From NCBI GenBank assembly GCA_023390415.1, contig JAEWCW010000181.1, positions 1-5,765 of the forward strand: a stretch of DNA of 5,765 nucleotides, read 5' to 3'. Origin of the DNA: Pseudomonadota bacterium (GTDB lineage Bacteria > Pseudomonadota > Alphaproteobacteria > Sphingomonadales > Sphingomonadaceae). The notes beneath the pieces are model-generated. The model searched no databases and had not been told where the DNA came from. It was given only the letters and a program-made list of their open reading frames with translations. Positions 1-4,641 of the stretch are shown here, one piece after another; within the stretch, counting starts at the first letter, position 1; every line of letters starts with the position of its first letter. Both the position numbers and the translations under genes were made by a program.

Positions 1-320
1 CTGCGCCGCAGCCGCAGCCCGCGCCCGCAGCGGCAGCGCCCGCGCCGGCGATCGATCTCGCCCGCTTCGAAGGGGCCTATGTGTCGCGCCACTCGGCGAG
101 CGACATCTATGTCGCGCCCTATGGGAATGAATTGATGGTGATCGATCTCTTCGCCGGAACGCCGGCGGCCGACATCACCCGTCTGCGCCATGTCAGCGGC
201 AACACCTTCCGCAGGGTGCTTCCCAACGACAGCCTCGCCGAGGATATCCGCTTCGACACCGATGCCCAGGGCCGAGCCACCCGCATCTGGTGGCACAGCA
301 ATTATCTGGACCGGCGCTAG
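1..320 (+). CDS. C-terminal part of a probable secreted serine hydrolase or similar exported protein
   Basis: The gene enters from the left edge, reads in frame from base 3 and ends at TAG 318-320. The visible part has two sections. Bases 3-50 encode a low-complexity linker of alternating Pro, Ala and Gln. A domain of about 90 residues follows, starting near IDLARFEGAY and ending SNYLDRR. Its pattern (an F/Y-x-G-x-Y opening, alternating hydrophobic strands, a TFRRVLPND segment, then a strand ending RIWWHSNY) is like the small lipocalin-like domains (DUF3471 type) at the C-terminus of CubicO-type beta-lactamase-fold hydrolases and some peptidases. The catalytic part would lie outside the window, so activity cannot be judged. 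The GTG at base 81 falls inside the domain and is unlikely to be the true start. The stop overlaps the stop of the convergent gene by four bases. The reading frame is firm; the family name is a moderate guess. Confidence 0.7.
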   Translation, partial: APQPQPAPAAAAPAPAIDLARFEGAYVSRHSASDIYVAPYGNELMVIDLFAGTPAADITRLRHVSGNTFRRVLPNDSLAEDIRFDTDAQGRATRIWWHSNYLDRR

Positions 321-1075
321 AGACGCATCGCTGCGGCCGCGGCCTCAGTGAAGGCGGCCATCGCCTGCTTCCACGGGAAGGGGCCGTGGCTGATCCGCGC
401 CGCGCCCGCTTCCGCGAACTTCGCCGGGGGCGGCGAGCCGGGAAAGGCGATGACGTTGACGGGCAGCGGAGAGGCGGCGGTCAGCCGCTCCAACAATGCG
501 AGATCGCGCAGGCCGGGCACGAACAGCCCGCTCGCGCCGCAATCGGCGAAGGCCATCGCGCGCTCGAGGGCCTCGTCGACCAGCGCCGTATCATGATCCT
601 CGGCCCGCGCTTTCATGAAGAGATCGGTGCGGGCGTTGAGGAAGAAGAGATCGCCGACCGCAGCGCGGATCGCATCGATGCGCCGCGCCTGGAGACGGAG
701 CGGGTGGAGCCCCTCGCCGCCGATCACCTGGTCCTCGAAATTGCAGCCAACCGCGCCGGTCTCCCTGAGCCGCAGCGCATTGGCAGCGGCCGCTGACGGC
801 TCGACCGCATAGGCCCCCTCGAAATCCACCGTCACCGGAAGCTCGACTGCGGCAACGATTCGCGCGGCGTTGGCGAGCGCGAGGTCGATCGGGATCCGCT
901 CCCCGTCCGCAAAACCCTGGGCCTGGGCGACCGGCGAGCTTCCGGTCGCGATCGCCTTCGCGCCGGCCGCGGCGACGGCGGTCGCCGAGCCGGCATCCCA
1001 GATGTTGACCAGGATCAGCGGATCGCCGGGCCGGTGAAGCGCCGCAAAGGCGCGGGCCTTGTCTTCCCAGGTCAT
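317..1075 (-). CDS. Isocitrate lyase/phosphoenolpyruvate mutase superfamily protein
   Basis: This 252-residue protein has the pattern of the PEP mutase/isocitrate lyase superfamily, cytosolic TIM-barrel enzymes that form or break C-C or P-C bonds of small 2-oxo acids with Mg2+. Visible landmarks are NIWD at 24-27, ATGSS at 43-47, the metal-site strand VTVDFEGAY with D84 and E86, CNFED at 111-115 and NARTD at 147-151. The Cys-containing KKCGH loop of true isocitrate and methylisocitrate lyases is absent; the matching stretch (about 116-125) reads QVIGGEGLHP. Isocitrate lyase activity is therefore unlikely. PEP mutase, phosphonopyruvate hydrolase, oxaloacetate decarboxylase or an unassigned lyase remain possible. 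No phosphonate genes lie nearby. The length is usual for the short bacterial members. The ATG is preceded by GGAGG with a 5-base gap, but that site lies in the arm of a perfect hairpin. It is the last gene of the leftward block. The family call is firm; the substrate is unknown. Confidence 0.9.
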   Translation of the reverse strand: MTWEDKARAFAALHRPGDPLILVNIWDAGSATAVAAAGAKAIATGSSPVAQAQGFADGERIPIDLALANAARIVAAVELPVTVDFEGAYAVEPSAAAANALRLRETGAVGCNFEDQVIGGEGLHPLRLQARRIDAIRAAVGDLFFLNARTDLFMKARAEDHDTALVDEALERAMAFADCGASGLFVPGLRDLALLERLTAASPLPVNVIAFPGSPPPAKFAEAGAARISHGPFPWKQAMAAFTEAAAAAMRL

Positions 1076-1080
1076 AGGGT

Positions 1081-1085
1081 CCTCC
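1081..1085 (-). promoter_or_regulatory. Shine-Dalgarno for the PEP mutase-family gene
   Basis: The minus strand reads GGAGG, then ACCCT, then ATG. This is a strong site at a 5-base spacing and supports the start at 1075. It is the outermost part of the 3' arm of the inverted repeat. Confidence 0.75.
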
Positions 1086-1114
1086 GCCGGCCATCCTAGC
1101 GCGGCCGGCGGAGG
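1081..1114 (-). promoter_or_regulatory. Perfect 12-bp inverted repeat enclosing the Shine-Dalgarno of the PEP mutase-family gene
   Basis: Bases 1081-1092 (CCTCCGCCGGCC) and 1103-1114 (GGCCGGCGGAGG) are exact reverse complements around a 10-base loop. On the minus-strand transcript the stem begins 7 bases after the TAA of the 235-residue protein gene. Its 3' arm ends in the GGAGG that serves the next ATG at 1075. The stem is almost all G-C. No U-rich run follows on either strand, so it is not a standard intrinsic terminator. The simplest reading is an RNA hairpin that hides the ribosome binding site, or a 3' end-stabilising or pausing structure between the two genes. The repeat is seen directly; its role is inferred. 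Confidence 0.7.
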
Positions 1115-1121
1115 AAGCGAA

Positions 1122-1829
1122 TTACTGGCGCGGCGGCGTGGTGGCCTGGGTGCCGCGGCTGACGAGGCGCGAGGAGACGATGCGGTTCGCCGTGTCGGTC
1201 ACCACCTCGAGCAGGTTTCCGCTCGTGTCGGTCACCCGGCGAACGGTCTGGCCGGTGCTGTTCAGGGTGCGGCCAACCTCGGTGAGGCCGGCGCGGGCGA
1301 GATCGAGCACCTGGCCGTTGCGAAGCAGCCCGCCGGCGAGCGCGCCGACCGTGCCGACGGTATTGTTGGCGACGTTGCCGACCGTGTTAACCGTATTGTC
1401 CACGGTCGAGAGCAATTGGGTGACGATCTGCGGATTGTTGTCGAGCGTTTGCAGCGTGCGCTCGATGATCGCCCGGACATTGTCGAGCCTGACCAGCAAA
1501 GTCGCCTGCGCGCTTACGCCGCGAAGGTCGATCTTGACGTTGTCGATCGAGGCGTTGGCGCCGGCGGTGAGCTGGAGGAGGTTGGCGAGCCGCGCGTTGA
1601 GGGCGAGCTCGACCTGGAGGTTGTTGACCTCGATGGTCAGCTGCTCGACCGAGAGGTTGGGGACGTCGAGGACGACGTCGGGCGGGTTCTGGCCGCTCTC
1701 GGCCTGGAGGGCGAGCTGCGAATTGCCCTGCGGCTGGGCCTGCGCGGCCCGGCGCTGCGCCTCGGCGGGGGTTGAAACGGCGAGCGCGGCGACTGCCGCG
1801 GCGACGGCGAAGGCTTTGGTCGAACCCAT
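1122..1829 (-). CDS. Exported protein of unknown function with Thr/Val/Asn-rich repeats
   Basis: This 235-residue protein is not one I recognise. It begins with a clear Sec signal peptide: MGSTK, a hydrophobic Ala/Val core at about 6-19, and an A-x-A site (AEA, 22-24) before QRR, so a periplasmic or secreted location is likely. A Gln/Ala-rich spacer to about residue 48 follows. A segment at 51-125 of amphipathic strands or helices (VVLDVPNLSV, LTIEVNNLQVELALNARL) comes next. Residues 125-218 are rich in Thr, Val, Asn and Gly, with recurring NTV and TVG units at 141-163 and an apparent 11-residue period at 189-221 (segments starting LNSTGQ, TDTSGN and TDTANR). The tail is TTPPRQ. It has no Cys residues and no lipobox. 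The ATG is preceded by AGGGAG at 1836-1841. It lies 29 bases after the small exported protein gene, in the same likely operon as the LytTR system. The reading frame and export are well supported; the function is unknown. Confidence 0.85.
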   Translation of the reverse strand: MGSTKAFAVAAAVAALAVSTPAEAQRRAAQAQPQGNSQLALQAESGQNPPDVVLDVPNLSVEQLTIEVNNLQVELALNARLANLLQLTAGANASIDNVKIDLRGVSAQATLLVRLDNVRAIIERTLQTLDNNPQIVTQLLSTVDNTVNTVGNVANNTVGTVGALAGGLLRNGQVLDLARAGLTEVGRTLNSTGQTVRRVTDTSGNLLEVVTDTANRIVSSRLVSRGTQATTPPRQ

Positions 1830-1835
1830 GGCTTA

Positions 1836-1841
1836 CTCCCT
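1836..1841 (-). promoter_or_regulatory. Shine-Dalgarno for the 235-residue exported protein
   Basis: The minus strand reads AGGGAG followed by six bases (TAAGCC) and then ATG. This supports the start at 1829 and separate initiation rather than pure coupling to the preceding gene, whose stop lies at 1859-1861. Confidence 0.6.
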
Positions 1842-1858
1842 GTTACGCGGGCACAACG

Positions 1859-2137
1859 TCATTGCGGCGGCTGGGTTTCCGCCTCGGGAGCATTTTGGGG
1901 GTCGGCGACGCGCGCCTCGGCGCGCACCCGGACGTTGACGTTGCGAAGCGTGCGCCGGCCGTTCGCTTCCGGCGCCTCGACCCGGACGACCGAACGCTCG
2001 CCGCCGGTCACTTCGAGCGAGGCCTCTCCGGACCGCTCGATCGTCACCCTGCGGATGTTGGCGTCGATATTGAGCTGGATGTCCGGCGCCGGCTGTGCGG
2101 CCGCAGCCTGGAGGGCGGATAAGGGGATCAGGATCAA
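1859..2137 (-). CDS. Small probable exported protein, TTG start, coupled to the LytTR regulator gene
   Basis: This 92-residue protein is of unknown function. It starts with a short hydrophobic stretch (ILIPLSALQAAAA, 2-14) that can act as a signal peptide, although its n-region has no Lys or Arg. Cleavage near AAAA/QPAPD is likely. The mature part at 19-55 alternates polar and hydrophobic residues (IQLNIDANIRRVTIE, SLEVTGGERSVVRVE), which suggests beta-strands. The tail from about 78 is Pro/Gln/Glu-rich and probably disordered. Start choice: in-frame TGA at 2159-2161 closes the frame upstream, and no ATG or GTG lies between it and the TTG at 2135-2137. The TTG shares bases with the TGA of the regulator gene (TTGA), and GAGG lies 8 bases upstream. 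This overlap and the strand-like pattern argue that the gene is real. It could be a periplasmic partner or output of the two-component system, but only position suggests this. Confidence 0.7.
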   Translation of the reverse strand: MILIPLSALQAAAAQPAPDIQLNIDANIRRVTIERSGEASLEVTGGERSVVRVEAPEANGRRTLRNVNVRVRAEARVADPQNAPEAETQPPQ

Positions 2138-2937
2138 TGGACGAACCTCGCGACGACGTCACGGTAGGAACGCGAAACCTTCACCTGCGATCCGCTCTCC
2201 AGCACCAGGAAGCATTCGCCGTTGGTGTGGGGCTTGACCTGCCGCACCTGGTCGAGATTGACGATGCAGGAGCGGTGGACGCGCTGGAATCGGCGCGGAT
2301 CGAGGCGCTTCTCGAGGTCCTTCATCGTCTCGCGGAGGATCAGGGTATTGTCGCCCGTATAGATGCACATGTAATCGCCGGCGGCGTCGATCTTCTCGAT
2401 CGAATCGACGTCGACCCGGAAGATCTGGCCGCGATCCTTGATGTTGATCAGCTTCTCGTAACGATTGGCGGACGGGCCATCGTCGCCGGCGGTCCCGATC
2501 TCCTCGGCCGCCTCGGGGGCGACCTCGGCGAGCACCTCCTTCAACTTCTCGGCTTCCTCGACGCCGCGCTTCTCGGCGAGGCGCTGGCGCACGCGCTCGA
2601 GGGTGTCGGCGAGGCGGTCCTCCTCGACGGGCTTCATCAGATAGTCGACCGCCTGCGCCTCGAACGCGCGGATGGCGTGGTCGCTATAGGCGGTCACGAA
2701 GACGAACAAAGGCGGCTCCACCTCCATCAACCCCTGGATCACCGAAAAGCCGTCGAAGCCGGGCATCTGGATGTCGAGGAAGACGAGGTCCGGCTTGTGG
2801 GTCTTGATCGATCGGATCGCCTCGCGGCCGTTCGAGCAGGTATCGATGATTTCGACATCCTCGTGCGCGTCCAGCCTCAGCTGCAGGCCCTGTATGGCCA
2901 GCGGCTCGTCGTCGACGAGGATCGTGCGGATCGTCAT
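2134..2937 (-). CDS. LytTR-family response regulator (LytR/AlgR type)
   Basis: This 267-residue cytoplasmic transcription regulator accepts phosphate from the adjacent kinase. The receiver domain spans about 3-118: acidic pair D9/D10, phospho-acceptor D55 in FLDIQMPG, T82 in FVTAY and K102 in the LMKP motif are all present, so it should be phosphorylatable. A charged linker of about 40 residues (119-158, Glu/Ala/Lys-rich, possibly helical) leads to a LytTR DNA-binding domain at about 160-265, with KDRGQIFRVDVDSIEKIDAAGDY, then FQRVHRSCIVNLDQV and VSRSYRD typical of the family. The frame stays open upstream to 3102, but the start at 2937 is chosen because the receiver begins there, AAGGAG lies 5 bases upstream, and ATGA overlaps the kinase stop by four bases. 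Its stop in turn overlaps the TTG of the next gene. LytTR proteins bind paired direct repeats at promoters; its targets are not known from this window. Confidence 0.95.
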   Translation of the reverse strand: MTIRTILVDDEPLAIQGLQLRLDAHEDVEIIDTCSNGREAIRSIKTHKPDLVFLDIQMPGFDGFSVIQGLMEVEPPLFVFVTAYSDHAIRAFEAQAVDYLMKPVEEDRLADTLERVRQRLAEKRGVEEAEKLKEVLAEVAPEAAEEIGTAGDDGPSANRYEKLINIKDRGQIFRVDVDSIEKIDAAGDYMCIYTGDNTLILRETMKDLEKRLDPRRFQRVHRSCIVNLDQVRQVKPHTNGECFLVLESGSQVKVSRSYRDVVARFVH

Positions 2938-4085
2938 TTCGGCTCCTTGGCTTCGACTTGATAGGGGATTTCGATGACAACGCGAAAACCCCCCTGAATG
3001 TCCGAATGGGTGTCGAACCTGTGGTTCTCCCCATATGCCTGGATCAGCCGGTCGCGGATGTTGGCCAGGCCGACCCCGGTCGATTCCTGGGCCCTCACCC
3101 AATGGTCCTCGGCGCCCGGGCCGGTATCGGAGACGGTGATCACCACGCGATCGACGTTGAGCCGGGCCTCGATCGAGATGTCCGCCCCCTCCTCCTGCGG
3201 AGTCACCGCATATTTGATCGCATTCTCGACCAGGGGTTGGAGCAGAAGCGACGGCATCAGCGCGCGCTCGACCTGGCGATCGATGTGGAAATGCGGCCGC
3301 AGCCGGTCCTCGAAGCGCATCTTCTCGATCTCGAGATAGAGCTTCAGAGTCTCGACCTCCTGGACGATCGTCACCTGGCCGGTCGGCTCGTTGACCAATG
3401 TGTAGCGCAGGAACGAGGAGAGGCGCGACAGCATCGCGTTCGCCCGGTCGGTCTGCTTCAGAAGCACCAGCGTCGAGATCGAGTTCAACGTGTTGAACAG
3501 GAAGTGCGGGTTGAGCTGGTACCGCAGCATCGCCAGCTGCGCCGAGCTCGCCTGATGCTCGAGCCTCAGCAGCCGGTCGGTCTGCTGCTCGAGCAGGAGA
3601 TAGTAATTGATCCCGTAATAGAGCGCCGACCAGGCCGCGAGCAGCGAGAAGGTGAGAAGGATCGAGCTCATGAACTGGATCCCCTCCGGCCGGAAGCCGG
3701 GGCGGATGAAGGTGGCGTGGCTCCAGGTCTCGATCGCCGAGAAGGCGGCGGAGGCGAGCAGAACGATGCCGATCGTGACGGCCCAGGTGATGAGCGGTCG
3801 AAGCTTGATCAGGCGCCTATATGCGGCGGCCATGAGGAGGGTGATCGAATAGCCGGTGGCGGTGAGCAGGGCGGTGTGGAGGACGAAGCTCCAGCCCATC
3901 GCGTTGGCGATTCCCGAGAGCGTGCGCAGGATGAAATAGCCTGCCCAGCCCGCCGACTGGAGAATCCAGAAGGCCCGGTTCTTGTCGTCGAAGAAGGGCT
4001 GCTGCTGGAGGCGCAGCGGGTCCCAGCCCCGGTCGAGCTCGGTGGGGAGCGTTCCTCCCGCGATCTGCACTGCCTTGTTCGCCAC
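2934..4085 (-). CDS. Membrane sensor histidine kinase, LytS/AlgZ type (His_kinase plus HATPase_c)
   Basis: This 383-residue kinase is the evident partner of the LytTR regulator encoded directly after it. A polar N-terminal tail of about 35 residues is followed by four likely membrane helices near 38-60, 65-88, 99-119 and 137-165, with little periplasmic sequence, so the signal is probably sensed within or close to the membrane. A short coiled stretch (LLLEQQTDRLLRLEHQ) leads to the His_kinase domain (PF06580 type) with the phospho-acceptor H194 in LNPHFLFNTLNS. The ATPase part shows the N-box LVENAIKY (N288), DTGPG at 320-324 and GVGLANI at 337-343, so all catalytic boxes look intact. The start is GTG at 4085, with AAGGAG at 4090-4095. 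No ATG or GTG lies between it and the in-frame TGA at 4134-4136. Its stop overlaps the regulator's ATG (ATGA). No extra sensor domain such as PAS or GAF is seen. Confidence 0.95.
   Translation of the reverse strand: MANKAVQIAGGTLPTELDRGWDPLRLQQQPFFDDKNRAFWILQSAGWAGYFILRTLSGIANAMGWSFVLHTALLTATGYSITLLMAAAYRRLIKLRPLITWAVTIGIVLLASAAFSAIETWSHATFIRPGFRPEGIQFMSSILLTFSLLAAWSALYYGINYYLLLEQQTDRLLRLEHQASSAQLAMLRYQLNPHFLFNTLNSISTLVLLKQTDRANAMLSRLSSFLRYTLVNEPTGQVTIVQEVETLKLYLEIEKMRFEDRLRPHFHIDRQVERALMPSLLLQPLVENAIKYAVTPQEEGADISIEARLNVDRVVITVSDTGPGAEDHWVRAQESTGVGLANIRDRLIQAYGENHRFDTHSDIQGGFRVVIEIPYQVEAKEPK
2943..2948 (-). promoter_or_regulatory. Shine-Dalgarno that decides the response regulator start
   Basis: The minus strand reads AAGGAG, CCGAA, ATG. 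The strong site at a 5-base spacing selects the ATG at 2937 over the longer open frame that reaches 3102. Confidence 0.75.
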
Positions 4086-4089
4086 GTCT

Positions 4090-4095
4090 CTCCTT
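4090..4095 (-). promoter_or_regulatory. Shine-Dalgarno for the histidine kinase GTG start
   Basis: The minus strand reads AAGGAG, AGAC, GTG. The 4-base gap is short but acceptable, and this is the only good site upstream of the only usual start codon in the frame. Confidence 0.65.
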
Positions 4096-4108
4096 CGGTC
4101 CCCTCTAG

Positions 4109-4137
4109 AGCATGGGAGTGAGGGAAATCCATATCAA
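4109..4137 (-). promoter_or_regulatory. Candidate promoter of the kinase/LytTR operon
   Basis: On the minus strand TTGATA (4132-4137, five of six matches to TTGACA) is separated by exactly 17 bases from CATGCT (4109-4114, three of six matches to TATAAT). Transcription would start near 4101, giving a leader of about 16 bases with the Shine-Dalgarno inside it. The -10 element is weak, as is common in GC-rich alphaproteobacteria, so this is a reasonable but unproven call. Confidence 0.4.
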
Positions 4138-4160
4138 GGCCAACGGGTCCGCGCGGCTCC

Positions 4161-4226
4161 GGCGGCGGAAGGTGCCTGCGCTGCGGCCATTTCCATTCCG
4201 GAGGCGGCGGAAAGGCCTACGCACTG
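4161..4226. repeat. Imperfect direct repeat, two copies 42 bp apart
   Basis: Copy one (4161-4183) and copy two (4203-4226) share the exact 10-mer GGCGGCGGAA and then a related tail (GGTGCCTGCGC-TG against AGGCCTACGCACTG, with small gaps). The start-to-start distance of 42 bases is about four helical turns, so two protein subunits could bind the same DNA face. The shared core is simple GC-rich sequence, so chance is a real alternative. Confidence 0.4.
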
Positions 4227-4248
4227 GCGCCCCGCCGCAGCCCCCGCT

Positions 4249-4252
4249 AAGG
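4249..4252 (+). promoter_or_regulatory. Shine-Dalgarno for fluC
   Basis: AAGG followed by eight bases and ATG at 4261. It is modest in strength but supports this start, where the typical FluC N-terminus begins. Confidence 0.5.
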
Positions 4253-4260
4253 CCGCGGCG

Positions 4261-4641
4261 ATGCGCGACCTTCTCCTCGTCATGTCCGGCGGCGCGATCG
4301 GATCCGCCCTGCGCTGGCAGGCCGGGCGCATCGCTCTGGAGCGGTTCGGGGCCGGCTTTCCGTGGGGCACCTGGATCGTCAACCTCGCCGGCGGCTTCCT
4401 AGCCGGGCTCGCCGCGGGGCTTCTGATGCGGCAGGGCGCAGCGGGCGAGCCGATGCGGATGTTCTTCATCGTCGGCCTGCTCGGCGGCTTCACCACCTTC
4501 TCGGCCTTCAGCCTGGAGGCGTCCTTCATGATCCAGCGCGGCCAGATCGCCGCCGCATCGGCCTATGCGATCTCCTCCTTCGCCGGGTCGGTGCTCCTCC
4601 TCTTCGCAGGCCTGTGGGTAGCACGGACGGCGGCGGCATGA
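4261..4641 (+). CDS. fluC: Fluoride channel FluC (CrcB)
   Basis: This 126-residue inner-membrane protein belongs to the Fluc/CrcB family, which forms antiparallel dimers that let fluoride leave the cell and so protect against fluoride. The length is normal for the family. Four membrane helices are visible at about 4-24, 36-57, 66-90 and 98-121. Family motifs are present in order: GGAIGSALRW (10-19), GTWIVNLAGGF (36-46) with the pore Asn N41, and GLLGGFTTFSAFSLE (72-86), holding the TM3 break and the two pore Phe residues F80 and F83. No key residue is missing, so the channel should be functional. The open frame continues upstream, but the ATG at 4261 matches the family start. Its TGA overlaps the ATG of the pseudouridine synthase gene by four bases, so the two are co-transcribed and probably coupled. 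I see no fluoride riboswitch upstream. Older annotations use the symbol crcB. Confidence 0.96.
   Translation: MRDLLLVMSGGAIGSALRWQAGRIALERFGAGFPWGTWIVNLAGGFLAGLAAGLLMRQGAAGEPMRMFFIVGLLGGFTTFSAFSLEASFMIQRGQIAAASAYAISSFAGSVLLLFAGLWVARTAAA

Larger units (their letters stand above)
4086..4260. other. Divergent intergenic region between the kinase and fluC
   Basis: These 175 bases separate two outward-facing operons and must carry both promoters unless one lies inside a gene. The left third is less GC-rich and holds the candidate leftward promoter. The right part is very GC-rich with an imperfect direct repeat and a weak inverted repeat (GCGGCGG at 4204-4210 with CCGCCGC at 4232-4238). I find no convincing rightward -35/-10 pair and no fluoride riboswitch. 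The open frame that crosses this region into fluC has no family resemblance before residue 1 of FluC, so I read it as non-coding. Confidence 0.6.

Noticed and set aside
333..344. GC-rich palindromes GCGGCCGC and GGCCGCGGCC near the convergent gene ends, considered as a bidirectional terminator.
   Set aside because: They lie inside the Ala-rich C-terminal codons of the enzyme gene, have no loop or U-run, and are expected by chance in this composition.
1081..1114. Rho-independent terminator after the 235-residue exported protein gene.
   Set aside because: The stem is strong, but the following bases on the minus strand are ACCCTATG with no U-run, and the stem holds the next gene's ribosome binding site. 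Recorded as a regulatory hairpin instead.
1059..1938. Two long plus-strand open frames (238 and 266 codons) opposite the 235-residue exported protein gene.
   Set aside because: The minus-strand frame has a signal peptide, a Shine-Dalgarno and an operon position. The plus-strand products lack any of these.
1833..2162. A 109-codon minus-strand frame overlapping the 92-residue exported protein gene.
   Set aside because: Its product is Arg/Gly/Pro-rich with no export signal or strand pattern and it would overlap the regulator gene by 29 bases. The TTG frame has the better coding character and a 4-base coupling overlap.
2095..2961. A 288-codon open frame on the plus strand, antisense to the LytTR regulator gene.
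   Set aside because: It mirrors the regulator gene almost end to end; composition is biased and no family resemblance is seen.
2938..3102. N-terminal extension of the response regulator up to 3102.
   Set aside because: The extra 55 residues are low-quality sequence overlapping the kinase C-terminus in another frame. The receiver domain, the AAGGAG site and the ATGA overlap all point to 2937.
2958..4121. A 387-codon open frame on the plus strand, antisense to the histidine kinase gene.
   Set aside because: It lies opposite a kinase with all motifs intact. The product is an Arg/Asp/Glu/Gly-rich string with no domain pattern, as expected for antisense frames in GC-rich DNA.
3982..4260. Longer fluC start, with the frame open back into the kinase gene.
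   Set aside because: The extra residues have no family resemblance and overlap the divergent gene. FluC proteins begin at the MRDLLLVMSGG position.
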